DNA of 64,000 bases, taken from Brevundimonas bacteroides DSM 4726 (GTDB lineage: Bacteria > Pseudomonadota > Alphaproteobacteria > Caulobacterales > Caulobacteraceae). How positions within the stretch are numbered: the stretch's first letter is position 1; every line of letters begins with the position of its first letter. Position numbers and translations under genes: made by a program. The notes under the pieces are model-generated. The model did not search any database, was not told the DNA's origin, and saw only the letters and a program-made list of their open reading frames with translations. Where the stretch lies: assembly GCF_000701445.1 (NCBI RefSeq), contig NZ_JNIX01000009.1, positions 1 through 64,000 of the forward strand. The letters are read 5' to 3'. This document shows positions 48,624 through 57,363 of this stretch, one piece after another.

Positions 48624-49109
48624 TCAGCAGGACGGGATGGTCAGGCGGCCGGGCAGGGTGGTCGAGGCGTCGCCGCAGGCCATATTCAGCTGGCGCTGGG
48701 TCAGGCCCGTCGCGCGGTCCAGCTGGGCGCCGGAGAAGTTGGCGCCCGACAGCGTCGCGCCGGAGAAGCTGGAGCCCTCCAGGTAGGCGCCGACCCAGCT
48801 GGAGTTGGTCAGGTTGGCCCCTGAGAAGTTCGACGACGAGAAGACGCCGCCGTAGGCCTCGACGTCGCGCAGGTCGGCGTTGGTGAAACGCGTGCGGTTC
48901 ATGGTGGCCAGGCTGAGGTCGGCCTGGCGTATGCGGGCTCCGGACAGGTTCAGCCCCCGCGCATCCACGCCCGACAGGTCGGCCTGGAACAGGTTGCAGC
49001 CGGGGCAGGAGGCACCGGCCCGGACGCGGGCGATCTGACTGGCGTCTTGGGCCTGGGCGGGCAGGGCGACGGCCAGGACGACGACGGCGAGCAGGGCAAG
49101 GGACTTCAT
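48624..49109 (-). CDS. Exported pentapeptide-repeat protein (small paralogue)
   Basis: 161 residues from ATG 49109, preceded by GGAG. Signal peptide (LALLAVVVLAVALPAQAQ). GASCPGCNLFQADLSG opens the repeat domain, which holds about 15 pentapeptides such as ARIRQADLSL and GATLSGANFSG. It ends ATGLTQRQLNMACGDASTTL with LPGRLTIPSC, the same C-terminal module as the larger paralogue. It lies 62 nt upstream on the same strand, so the two are a tandem duplicate expressed together. Confidence 0.87.
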   Translation of the reverse strand: MKSLALLAVVVLAVALPAQAQDASQIARVRAGASCPGCNLFQADLSGVDARGLNLSGARIRQADLSLATMNRTRFTNADLRDVEAYGGVFSSSNFSGANLTNSSWVGAYLEGSSFSGATLSGANFSGAQLDRATGLTQRQLNMACGDASTTLPGRLTIPSC

Positions 49110-49153
49110 GGGAGGCTCCGGACTTTCCGTTTGCCCAGCAAGATTCGGGCCGT

Positions 49154-51880
49154 TCAGCCCTGCATCGAAGGCGCGATGCCGCAGGCATCGCAGACCCATG
49201 AACCGCCACGTCGCTGGAGGCTGAAGTCGCCGCAGGCCGGGCAGGCGTCGGCGTCGTGGGTCAGGGCGGGGGGCGGCTCGGGCTCGGTCCGGCGGCCAAA
49301 CGGCAGGACGACGAGATTGTCGGGCGCCGCGCCCCGGGCGAAGCCGCGCGAGATGAAATGAGAGGCCGGCACCAGTTCGTCGGCCTTGCCACCGCCCAGG
49401 CCGTCGGCGTCCAGCGGTTCGGCGTCGGCGTTGGCCAGCTCGTGGCGGCCCAGATAGGACACGCCCAGCTCGCGGAAGATGTAGTCGAGGATCGAGGTCG
49501 CCGAGCCGATGGAGTCGTTGCCCGTGACCCGTCCGGCGGGCTCGAACCGGGTGAAGACGAAGGCGTCCACGAACTCGTCCAGCGGCACGCCGTATTGCAG
49601 TCCGATCGAGATGGCGATCGCGAAGTTGTTCATCAGGCTGCGGAAGGCGGCGCCTTCCTTGTGCATGTCGATGAAGATCTCACCGAGCTCGCCGTCGTCA
49701 TATTCGCCGGTGTGAATGTAGACCTTGTGACCGCCGACGGCGGCTTTCTGAATGTAGCCCTTGCGACGGTCCGGCAGCTTGCGGCGCGTGCGGTCGCGTT
49801 CGACCACGCGTTCGACAATGGTCTCGATCGTAGAGGCCGCCGGTTCGGGCGCGCGGCGGGCCTCGGGCTCATGCAGGACAAGCGAGGGTTGGGCAGGCGC
49901 AGGCGTCGGAACCAGGCGGATCGGCTGCGCTGCGGCGGCGGCTTCCCGGATGAGGGCTTCGACGGTGTTCAGGGTCGCGGTCCAGGGCAGGACATGCTCG
50001 GCAACGACGGGGAGGTCTCCGAACGCGGCCAACGATCGGTCGAGCGCCGCGCCAAAGGCGGCCGGATCAGCACAGAGATCGGCCAGGTCCTCGGGCGTGC
50101 CGGTCCAACCCGACAGGTCGTCGCGTCCGAAGACGTAGACCCGCGCGGCTGCCAGGGCGTCTGCGGGGGCCAGAGCGGCCAACAGCGCGACCGGCGTGGT
50201 CGCCTCCGGATCGAGCCCCAGCACGTCGCGGATGAAGCCCGCGTCCAGCACCGGCGGAGCGAAGGCGTCCTCCAGCGTCTCGATCGAGGCGAGGGCGCGC
50301 TCGACCGCCTCAAGCTCTGCATCCGTGAAGCCGAGGCTGCGCAGGTGATCGTGATCCAGCCCCGGCGCGCCGACGAGCGTGCGTCGGCCCAGCACCCAGC
50401 GTTCCGCCTCTTCTGGATCTCCGCCCGAGGCCGCGATGGCGGCGTGGAAGGCAGGGTGAAGGCGGCGCAGAGTCTCGCCCCAGTCGGTTTGCACCGTCTG
50501 GGCGGAGGTCAGGGCGCCCAAGCCGAGGCGCAGGGCGGTCTCCGGGTCGGGCGACGCCAGGGCGATCAGGGTGTTGCGGCGTCCCGAGGCGCGTAGTGCG
50601 GACAAGGCAGCGTCGAGAGTGGCCCTAGCCCGGGCCGACAGAGTGCCCTCGGCCAGACGGTCACGGCGAGCCGTCACCTCGGCCTCGACCCGCGAGGCGA
50701 TCCCGGGCCAAGCGCTGGCGGGTGTCAGGGCGGCGGCCAGCTCGCTTGAGGTCAGGGAGGCTTGGGCGGAGACGAGAGCGGCCAGCGCGAACATGTCGGC
50801 CTGGGCGTTCGCGCCCCGACCGGCCAGCAGGAAGCCCTCCAGCACACCGTCCAGCCACAGTCTGATGGGGCGGTGGGCGTGGCGCAGATGGCTGGTGGCG
50901 CCGTCCTCGCAGAACCCGGCCGCCGTTTCGATCTCCAGCGCCGTGGTCCACAGCCGGACAAGCGCCTCCAGCGAGCCGAGGACGTCGCCGCCGAATGCGC
51001 AGAGGGCGGGCCAGGACAGGACGGCGGATGGAGCGTCGGCGGCGAGGGACAGACGGTCCGCTTCGTCCGGATTGAACGCGAGAGTGAGCGGGCCCGCGAG
51101 GGCCGCGCGGGCGGCGGCGGCGACCGCTTCATCCGAAGGTTCGCTCCACAGCAGCGCCAGTCTTTCTTGCGCGGCAGACGCAGGGTCGGGCGCGAGGAAG
51201 ATCTCTCCGGCGATGGCGCGAAGGATGGCGGCGTCGTCGGCTCCGGCCTGTCTCGCGGCCCAGGCGGCGCGGGCGAGCGCCGGGTTGGCTGCCGGATCGG
51301 CGCAGTCGGCGGCGGGGCCTTCGCAGCGCGCGACCGCGTCGGCGACACCGTTCAGGGCGGCACAGACCCGGCCGAGCGAGATGGCGGCCATGGCTTCGCC
51401 CTGACGGCGGCGGGTCTCTGCATCGAAGGCGGTGCGCGCCGTCGCATCCTCGGGGCGCGCGACGGGCGGAGAGGCCGTCTCGCCCTGGGGGTCGTCGGCC
51501 ACGGGGTGGACGCGCGCCCCGTCGAACCTGGACGCGCCCGGAGCCGCAAGCCCGAGGACCACCGAGGCGGCGAGGTCGTCGGCGAAAGCGCGGGCATCCT
51601 TATTCGAGGCGAACACCCCCAACGCGCGGCCCCAGGCCGCGAGCCGGCCGGCCCAGCGATCGATGGCTCCGCCGAGCACCGGAGACGGTGAGGCGGCGAT
51701 GTCGCTGAGCCTCGGCCGGTCGGTCGGCAGGGCGTCGGCCCAGTCCAGCCAGGCCTCGACGCGTGCGTCGGTCCAGCCGGAGGGGGTCACGGCATCGACG
51801 ACGCCGTTCGCCCGTTCCACCGCGCGTCGTTCCAGCCGCAGCTCTCGGGTCAGGGCGTGGAAGCGGGGCGTGAAGCGCAT
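49154..51880 (-). CDS. TSCPD-domain protein, degenerate relative of B12-dependent ribonucleotide reductase
   Basis: 908 residues from ATG 51880. From residue 699 the sequence is clearly the NrdJ C-terminal domain: [60 protein letters not shown] and [20 protein letters not shown], closing with a zinc ribbon at Cys880, 883, 897 and 900. Residues 1-698 follow the NrdJ order in faded form ([45 protein letters not shown]), but the NPCGE-type motif and radical/redox cysteines are absent and the chain is about 300 residues short. So it is probably a non-reducing paralogue with a binding or regulatory role. NrdR-like boxes lie upstream. Confidence 0.82.
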   Translation of the reverse strand: MRFTPRFHALTRELRLERRAVERANGVVDAVTPSGWTDARVEAWLDWADALPTDRPRLSDIAASPSPVLGGAIDRWAGRLAAWGRALGVFASNKDARAFADDLAASVVLGLAAPGASRFDGARVHPVADDPQGETASPPVARPEDATARTAFDAETRRRQGEAMAAISLGRVCAALNGVADAVARCEGPAADCADPAANPALARAAWAARQAGADDAAILRAIAGEIFLAPDPASAAQERLALLWSEPSDEAVAAAARAALAGPLTLAFNPDEADRLSLAADAPSAVLSWPALCAFGGDVLGSLEALVRLWTTALEIETAAGFCEDGATSHLRHAHRPIRLWLDGVLEGFLLAGRGANAQADMFALAALVSAQASLTSSELAAALTPASAWPGIASRVEAEVTARRDRLAEGTLSARARATLDAALSALRASGRRNTLIALASPDPETALRLGLGALTSAQTVQTDWGETLRRLHPAFHAAIAASGGDPEEAERWVLGRRTLVGAPGLDHDHLRSLGFTDAELEAVERALASIETLEDAFAPPVLDAGFIRDVLGLDPEATTPVALLAALAPADALAAARVYVFGRDDLSGWTGTPEDLADLCADPAAFGAALDRSLAAFGDLPVVAEHVLPWTATLNTVEALIREAAAAAQPIRLVPTPAPAQPSLVLHEPEARRAPEPAASTIETIVERVVERDRTRRKLPDRRKGYIQKAAVGGHKVYIHTGEYDDGELGEIFIDMHKEGAAFRSLMNNFAIAISIGLQYGVPLDEFVDAFVFTRFEPAGRVTGNDSIGSATSILDYIFRELGVSYLGRHELANADAEPLDADGLGGGKADELVPASHFISRGFARGAAPDNLVVLPFGRRTEPEPPPALTHDADACPACGDFSLQRRGGSWVCDACGIAPSMQG

Positions 51881-51936
51881 GGGCGGGGCCTTTGACGGCG
51901 GACACCACAATTCTAGGCCTCGCTATACGCCGCTCG

Positions 51937-51980
51937 CAATAGATATGGCGGGCGAGGACCCGGTTACCCCCAAGATGTTG
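51937..51980. promoter_or_regulatory. Candidate NrdR box pair upstream of the NrdJ-like gene
   Basis: CAATAGATAT (51937-51946) and CAAGATGTTG (51971-51980) each agree at 8 of 10 positions with the NrdR core CwATATATwG; centres are about 34 bp apart, near three helical turns. The second is identical to the core before glyA. On the minus strand the first box runs into a plausible -35 TTGCGAG, which is followed by CCTAGAAT 15 nt later. Confidence 0.5.
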
Positions 51981-52086
51981 AGTTTGGTGATTGTGTTGTC
52001 GTGCTGGACGCGACGCGGCGCGGTTTCTATGATCGTAGCCTGTTGGACCGGCCTCCCCGCCGGCGTGATTTCGGACTGGACCGCCC

Positions 52087-52479
52087 GTGCTCGGCAAGAT
52101 TTTCGGTTGGACTTCGGGCGCGACGCTCGGGACCCTGTTCACCATCGCCAAGCGCGGCGAACTGGTCGGCACCGACGAGTTCGGCAACCGCTACTACCAG
52201 TCGAGGGACAACGTCAGCTATGACGGGCGTCGCCGCCGCTGGGTGGTCTACAACGGCTATGCCGAGGCCTCGAAGGTGACGCCGGACTGGCACGGTTGGC
52301 TGCACTACACCTTCGACGAGCCGCCGACGCAGGCGCCCCTGCCGCGTCGTCGGTGGGAACTGGATCACAGACCCAACCTGACCGGTACGCCGATGGCGTG
52401 GCGTCCGCCGGGCTCGCTGGCGGCCGAGGCGACCCGTCCGGCCGCCACGGGGGACTATGAGGCCTGGAAGCCCGAATGA
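52087..52479 (+). CDS. NADH:ubiquinone oxidoreductase subunit NDUFA12-like
   Basis: 130 residues, start GTG 52087. Homologous to the mitochondrial complex I accessory subunit NDUFA12/B17.2: LVGTDEFGNRYYQSRD near 26, RRRRWVVYNGYAEASKVTPD near 48, WHGWLHYTFDEPP and the C-terminal WKPE. Alphaproteobacterial complex I carries this subunit at the peripheral arm. It is encoded away from the nuo cluster, next to a DUF2155 gene as usual. Its stop overlaps the next ATG (ATGA). Confidence 0.94.
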   Translation: MLGKIFGWTSGATLGTLFTIAKRGELVGTDEFGNRYYQSRDNVSYDGRRRRWVVYNGYAEASKVTPDWHGWLHYTFDEPPTQAPLPRRRWELDHRPNLTGTPMAWRPPGSLAAEATRPAATGDYEAWKPE

Positions 52480-53150
52480 ACCGGATGCGTCTGCTCACCG
52501 TCGGCGCTGCGGCACTGACCCTGGCGGTCGGCGGTGGCGTGGTCGCGGGCGGAATGCAGGACGCGCCACCCCAGGACGCGACGCCCGCCGCCGATCCCGT
52601 TGCCGAGGAAATCCGTCGGCAGTTGAACCAGGAACAGGCGCCCGCCGCCGATCCCGCGCCCGCCAATCCGATCGCTATCGTCCCGCCTGCGCCCGCCGTC
52701 GAGACCGCTGCTCTCGAAGATGAGGCGGTTCCTTCCGACGAGGAGAAAGAGGCGACCGACGAGGACGAGGAAGAGGGCGAGACCGACGAGGAAAAGGCCG
52801 AGCGCCTGACTCCCGACACACCCACGCCGCGCCAGCGTCGCCGCGTCGCCATCGTCGAGGCGATCGACAAGATCACGGCCGAGAGCATGCGCTTCGAGGT
52901 CGAGGTCGGCGGGCGTCCCGTGCGCTTCAACCAGGCCCTGATCTTCACCGCCCGCGCCTGCGAGGTGTCCGCGGAGAACGAGCCCGTGGCGGATTCGATC
53001 GCCTATCTGGAGGTGACGCTTCAACCGCGCGGAACGGTGCGCAATGAGCCGCGCCAGATCTTCCGGGGCTGGATGTATGCCTCGACGCCCGCGCTCAGCG
53101 GGTTGCAGCACCCGATCTACGACGCCTGGGTGGTCGGCTGTAAGGAGTAG
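52476..53150 (+). CDS. DUF2155 domain protein, exported
   Basis: 224 residues. Signal peptide ([20 protein letters not shown]), a Pro/Ala-rich stretch, then a very acidic segment at about 85-110 ([20 protein letters not shown]) that is probably disordered. The DUF2155 domain covers 125-224: [53 protein letters not shown] and YDAWVVGC. The two Cys may form a disulfide. Coupled to the NDUFA12 gene. Its last 34 bp overlap the 3' end of aat on the other strand. Confidence 0.9.
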   Translation: MNRMRLLTVGAAALTLAVGGGVVAGGMQDAPPQDATPAADPVAEEIRRQLNQEQAPAADPAPANPIAIVPPAPAVETAALEDEAVPSDEEKEATDEDEEEGETDEEKAERLTPDTPTPRQRRRVAIVEAIDKITAESMRFEVEVGGRPVRFNQALIFTARACEVSAENEPVADSIAYLEVTLQPRGTVRNEPRQIFRGWMYASTPALSGLQHPIYDAWVVGCKE

Positions 53151-53779
53151 GCGATCGCTTCTACCCCGGTCAGGGGGCGGATCAGGACCGCCGCGTCGGG
53201 CTGGACTGTCAGAGCCCGCTCCAGCATCTCCAGATAAACGAACTGCGGCGTCTCGATCAGGCCGAACTGGTCCAGGTGCGGCGTGCGGAACTGGGCGTCG
53301 AGCAGTCGCCAGCCGCCGCGTTTCAGCCGGGCCACGAGGTGAACGAGCGCGACCTTGGAGGCGTCGGTCGCGCGGCTGAACATGCTCTCGCCGAAGAAGG
53401 CGCCGCCGAGCGTCACGCCATAGAGGCCGCCGACGAGGGCTTCGTCCCGCCAGCACTCGATGGAATGGGCCCGGCCGAGCGCGTGGAGCTCCAGATAGAG
53501 CCGCCGGATGGGCGCATTGATCCAGGTGTCCTCGCGGCCGGGGGCCGAAGCGGCGCAAGCGTCGATGACCGCGCCGAAGGCGGTGTCGCCGCGGACCTCG
53601 AACGGCTCGGAGCGGACGGTGCGGCGCAGGCGGGTCGGGATGTGGAAGCCGTCCAGCGGAATGACGCCGCGCATCTCCGGTTCGACGAGGAAAACGCGCG
53701 GGTCGTCTCGCGCCTCGCCCATCGGGAAGACGCCGCGCGCGTAGCAGCGGAGCAGGTCCTGGGCGGTGAAGGTATCCAC
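53117..53779 (-). CDS. aat: Leucyl/phenylalanyl-tRNA-protein transferase
   Basis: 220 residues. Adds Leu or Phe to N-terminal Arg/Lys of proteins, making them ClpS-ClpAP substrates (N-degron pathway). [13 protein letters not shown] near the N-terminus, [50 protein letters not shown] and [15 protein letters not shown] are family motifs. Last gene of the aroQ-accB-accC-aat run, 20 nt after accC. The convergent overlap with DUF2155 is real in both frames. Confidence 0.94.
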   Translation of the reverse strand: MDTFTAQDLLRCYARGVFPMGEARDDPRVFLVEPEMRGVIPLDGFHIPTRLRRTVRSEPFEVRGDTAFGAVIDACAASAPGREDTWINAPIRRLYLELHALGRAHSIECWRDEALVGGLYGVTLGGAFFGESMFSRATDASKVALVHLVARLKRGGWRLLDAQFRTPHLDQFGLIETPQFVYLEMLERALTVQPDAAVLIRPLTGVEAIAYSLQPTTQAS

Positions 53780-53799
53780 CCGTTACCGCCGCGCCGAGC

Positions 53800-55146
53800 C
53801 TATTGCGCCCGCTTCTTGGCCCACTGTTCCAGCCAGTGGATGTCGTAGTCGCCGCTGAGGATGTCCGGCTCCTGCAGCAGGCGCTGGAACAGGGGAATGG
53901 TGGTGTCGATGCCGCCGACGACCATCTCGTTCAGGCTGCGCTTCAGGCGGGCGACGCACTCGGCGCGGTCGCGGCCGTGGACGATCAGCTTGCCGATCAG
54001 GCTGTCGTAGTAGGGCGGGATCGAATAGCCGGCGTAGATGGCGCTGTCCAAACGCACGCCCAGGCCGCCCGGGGCGTGGAAGTCGGTGACCATGCCCGGC
54101 GACGGCGCGAAGGTCTCGGAGTTCTCGGCGTTGATTCGCACCTCGATGGCGTGGCCCTCGAAGTGGATGTCCTCCTGGGTGAAGGACAGGGGCAGGCCGG
54201 CGGCGATGCGGATCTGTTCGCGCACCAGGTCGACGCCGGTGATGGCCTCGGTGACCGGGTGCTCGACCTGCAGGCGAGTGTTCATCTCGATGAAGAAGAA
54301 CTCGCCGTCCTCCCACAGGAACTCGATGGTGCCGACGCCGAGGTAGCCGATCTTGCCGATGGCCTTGTTGACCGTCTCGCCGATCTTGACCCGTTCGGCG
54401 GCTGTCAGGGCAGGCGAGGGGGCCTCTTCCAGCACCTTCTGGTGACGGCGCTGGAGCGAGCAGTCGCGTTCGCCCAGGTGGACGACGTTGCCGTGGCTGT
54501 CGGCTACGACCTGGATCTCGATGTGGCGAGGCTTCTGGAGGTATCGCTCCATGTAGACCGCGCCGTTGCCAAAGGCGGCCTTGGCCTCGGTCTGGGCGGT
54601 CTGGACGGCCTCGACGAGGTCGTTCTCCGTCAGGGCCACCTTCATGCCGCGCCCGCCGCCGCCGGCCGCCGCCTTGACGATCAGGGGAAAGCCGATGGTC
54701 TTGGAAGCCTCGATCGCGGCCTCGACCGTCTCCACCTCGCCGGGCGAGCCGGGCACGCAGGGTATCCCTGCCTCGAGCGCGGTCTGTTTGGCCGTGATCT
54801 TGTCGCCCATGATCCGGATGTGTTCGGGGCGCGGGCCGATGAAGGTCATGCCGTGGGCTTCGACGATCTCGGCGAAGCGGGCGTTCTCGGACAGGAAGCC
54901 ATAGCCGGGGTGGATGGCCTGGGCCCCGGTGATCTCGGCCGCGGCGATGATCGAGGGGATGTTCAGATAGGATTTGGCGGCCGGAGCCGGGCCGATGCAG
55001 ACGCTTTCGTCGGCCAGCCGCACCCACATGGCGCCGCGGTCGGCCTCGGAGTGAACGGCGACGGTGGAGATACCCATCTCCTTGCACGCCCGGTGGACGC
55101 GCAACGCGATCTCGCCGCGGTTGGCGATCAGGACTTTTGTGAACAC
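53800..55146 (-). CDS. accC: Biotin carboxylase subunit of acetyl-CoA carboxylase
   Basis: 448 residues. ATP-dependent carboxylation of biotin on AccB, first half-reaction of fatty acid synthesis. [20 protein letters not shown] opens the protein, the ATP-grasp Gly loop is [32 protein letters not shown] is the biotin carboxylase signature, and [16 protein letters not shown] holds metal ligands and the catalytic Arg. It follows accB by 4 nt. Confidence 0.97.
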   Translation of the reverse strand: MFTKVLIANRGEIALRVHRACKEMGISTVAVHSEADRGAMWVRLADESVCIGPAPAAKSYLNIPSIIAAAEITGAQAIHPGYGFLSENARFAEIVEAHGMTFIGPRPEHIRIMGDKITAKQTALEAGIPCVPGSPGEVETVEAAIEASKTIGFPLIVKAAAGGGGRGMKVALTENDLVEAVQTAQTEAKAAFGNGAVYMERYLQKPRHIEIQVVADSHGNVVHLGERDCSLQRRHQKVLEEAPSPALTAAERVKIGETVNKAIGKIGYLGVGTIEFLWEDGEFFFIEMNTRLQVEHPVTEAITGVDLVREQIRIAAGLPLSFTQEDIHFEGHAIEVRINAENSETFAPSPGMVTDFHAPGGLGVRLDSAIYAGYSIPPYYDSLIGKLIVHGRDRAECVARLKRSLNEMVVGGIDTTIPLFQRLLQEPDILSGDYDIHWLEQWAKKRAQ

Positions 55147-55150
55147 CGGC

Positions 55151-55663
55151 TCAGGCCTCGAGCAGGACGAGGGGTTCGCCGAACTCGACGGGCTGGGCGT
55201 CGCCGACCAGCACCTCGGCGACGACGCCGTCGCGGGGCGCCGTAATCGGGTTCATGGTCTTCATGGCCTCGACGATCAGCAGGGTCTGGCCCTTCTTCAC
55301 CTTGTCGCCCGGCTGGACGAAGGGATCGGCCTCGGGCGAGGGCTGGAGGTAGACGGTGCCGACCATGGGCGACTTCACCTCTTCGCCGGCATTGGCGACG
55401 ATGGTCGCCGGGTCCGACGGCATGGCGGCCGGAGCAGCGGCGGGAGCGGCGGGCGGCGCAGACGCAGCATGGGCGGCGGGCGCGGCCGCATAGTGCATGA
55501 TCGGGGCGGCGGTGATTTCGCGCGCGACGCGGATGCGCAGTTCGCCCCGCTCGACCTCGATCTCGGTCAGGGAGGTGTCGTTCAGGATGTCAGCCAACTG
55601 GCGCACCAGGGCCGCGTCGATGACCTCGGACGGTTCGTTGTCGAGCTTCTTGTCGGTCGCCAT
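55151..55663 (-). CDS. accB: Biotin carboxyl carrier protein of acetyl-CoA carboxylase
   Basis: 170 residues from ATG 55663. N-terminal helical part ([20 protein letters not shown]), an Ala/Pro linker at about 65-90, and the biotinyl domain with Lys135 in EAMKTMN. A TTG at 55691-55693 overlaps the aroQ stop and would add ten residues; it fits the overlapping style of this genome, so the start remains open. Works with accC downstream; accA and accD are outside the window. Confidence 0.95.
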   Translation of the reverse strand: MATDKKLDNEPSEVIDAALVRQLADILNDTSLTEIEVERGELRIRVAREITAAPIMHYAAAPAAHAASAPPAAPAAAPAAMPSDPATIVANAGEEVKSPMVGTVYLQPSPEADPFVQPGDKVKKGQTLLIVEAMKTMNPITAPRDGVVAEVLVGDAQPVEFGEPLVLLEA

Positions 55664-55689
55664 GGAGAGCGTCGCCTTGTGATCGGGGT

Positions 55690-56151
55690 TCAACGAGAGG
55701 GCTGGGACGCGCGTTCCCGCGCCAGCCGGAGGGCGGCCTTGACCGCCAGTTCATAGGATTGGGCGCCGAAGCCGGCGATGACGCCGGTCGCCGCGAGCGA
55801 AACATAGCTGTGCCGCCGGAATTCCTCGCGCGCGGCCGGGTTGGACAGGTGGCACTCGACCACCGGAATGGTCAGGGCCTTCAGCGCGTCCAGCAGGGCG
55901 ATGGAGGTGTGGCCATAGCCCGCCGGGTTGATGACCAGGGCCGAGGCTTCGGTGCGGGCCTCCTGCACCCAGTCGATCAGCTCGCCCTCGCGATTCGACT
56001 GGCGGAAAACGACGGTCGCGCCATCGGCCGCCCGCTCGCAGAGCGCCTGCACGTCGGCCAGGGTCTCGCGCCCATAGATGTGCGGCTCGCGCACCCCCAG
56101 GAGGTTGAGGTTGGGCCCGTTCAGGACGTAGAGGACGGGGGTTTCGGGCAT
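55690..56151 (-). CDS. aroQ: 3-dehydroquinate dehydratase, type II
   Basis: Third step of the shikimate pathway. 153 residues. [16 protein letters not shown] has the catalytic Tyr region, [17 protein letters not shown] the substrate loop, [16 protein letters not shown] the active-site His, and [11 protein letters not shown] the catalytic Arg. GYGHTS replaces the common AYTHTS, but the His is kept. Heads aroQ-accB-accC-aat, a common alphaproteobacterial order. Divergent from thiS. Confidence 0.94.
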   Translation of the reverse strand: MPETPVLYVLNGPNLNLLGVREPHIYGRETLADVQALCERAADGATVVFRQSNREGELIDWVQEARTEASALVINPAGYGHTSIALLDALKALTIPVVECHLSNPAAREEFRRHSYVSLAATGVIAGFGAQSYELAVKAALRLARERASQPSR

Positions 56152-56258
56152 TCGCTCCGGACGGGCGGTTGGCGCGGTGAAGCGGCGCCTTTTAGCGGAA
56201 CCGGGCGCGGCGTCAAAGCGGACGCATCCCCGGCGTGAAGAAAGATTGACGTAGCGGC

Positions 56259-56456
56259 ATGCGTATCCAGGTCAACGGTGAGGATCGGCAGGTCACGGCG
56301 ACCACGGTTCAGGGACTGGTTGAGGAACTGGGCTTCGACATCCGCAAGGTCGCAGTGGAGCGCAATCTGGCGATCGTGCCGAAGTCCCTGCATGCCGAGA
56401 CGACGCTGGCGGAAGGTGACCGGATCGAGCTGGTCCAGTTCGTCGGCGGGGGCTGA
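56259..56456 (+). CDS. thiS: Sulfur carrier protein ThiS
   Basis: 65 residues, ubiquitin fold. [20 protein letters not shown] and [17 protein letters not shown] lead to the C-terminal QFVGGG whose Gly-Gly end is adenylylated and thiocarboxylated. Donates sulfur to ThiG for thiazole phosphate. thiG follows 41 nt later. No TPP riboswitch is visible in the 107-bp gap from aroQ. Confidence 0.93.
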   Translation: MRIQVNGEDRQVTATTVQGLVEELGFDIRKVAVERNLAIVPKSLHAETTLAEGDRIELVQFVGGG

Positions 56457-56497
56457 TCGGGTTTCATCGCCCGCACCGAGAGCCTAGATAGCTTCGC

Positions 56498-57304
56498 ATG
56501 AACGCGCCCTTCGCTCCGCCCGCCATGACCGCCACTGCCGACACATGGACCGTCGCCGGGCGGACCTTCTCGTCCCGCCTGATCGTGGGGACAGGGAAGT
56601 ACAAGGACTATGCCCAGAACGCGGCAGCCGCCGAGGCGGCAGGGGCGGAGATCGTCACGGTAGCCGTGCGGCGCGTGAACCTGACGGACCCGAACCAGCC
56701 CATGTTGGTGGACTATGTGAAGCCGGATCGCTTCACCTTCCTGCCCAATACGGCCGGGTGCTTCACCGGCGAGGACGCGGTGCGGACGCTTCGGCTGGCG
56801 CGCGAGGCCGGGGGGTGGGATCTGGTCAAGCTGGAGGTGCTGTCGAATACGGCGCACCTGTATCCCGACATGATCGAAACGCTGAGGGCGCTGGATCTGC
56901 TGATCAGGGACGGCTTCCAAGTCATGGTCTACTGCACCGACGACGTCGTCATGTGCCGCAGGCTGGAAGAGGCGGGGGCGGCGGCGATCATGCCGGCGGC
57001 GGCGCCGATCGGGTCAGGGCTTGGGCTGCAGAACCGGGTCAACATCCGGCTGATCGTCGAGCAGGCGACGGTTCCGGTGCTGGTCGACGCGGGCGTGGGC
57101 ACGCCGTCGGACGCGACGCTGGCGATGGAGCTGGGCTGCGACGCCGTGCTGATGAACACCGCCATCGCGGAGGCCAAGGACCCGATCCTGATGGCCTCGG
57201 CCATGAAGCACGCGGTGATCGCGGGACGCGAGGGCTATCTGGCCGGGCGCATGGCGAAGCGGATGTACGCCGATCCGTCGTCGCCGCTGGCGGGCCTGAT
57301 CTGA
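56498..57304 (+). CDS. thiG: Thiazole synthase
   Basis: 268 residues, TIM barrel. Makes the thiazole phosphate carboxylate of thiamin from DXP, ThiS-thiocarboxylate and dehydroglycine. [56 protein letters not shown] (Schiff-base Lys) and [20 protein letters not shown] are signature blocks. The N-terminal 20 residues are longer than usual. thiO/thiH, thiE and thiF are not in the window. Confidence 0.95.
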   Translation: MNAPFAPPAMTATADTWTVAGRTFSSRLIVGTGKYKDYAQNAAAAEAAGAEIVTVAVRRVNLTDPNQPMLVDYVKPDRFTFLPNTAGCFTGEDAVRTLRLAREAGGWDLVKLEVLSNTAHLYPDMIETLRALDLLIRDGFQVMVYCTDDVVMCRRLEEAGAAAIMPAAAPIGSGLGLQNRVNIRLIVEQATVPVLVDAGVGTPSDATLAMELGCDAVLMNTAIAEAKDPILMASAMKHAVIAGREGYLAGRMAKRMYADPSSPLAGLI

Positions 57305-57363
57305 GGCGTCGCTTGGCGAACTCCGCCGTTTGCCGCAGGGTGGCGACGGGTGGGAGACGAGAC

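Noticed and set aside
56152..56258. TPP riboswitch before thiS
   Set aside because: The conserved CTGAGA and ACCTGA-type thi-box elements are not present in the gap.
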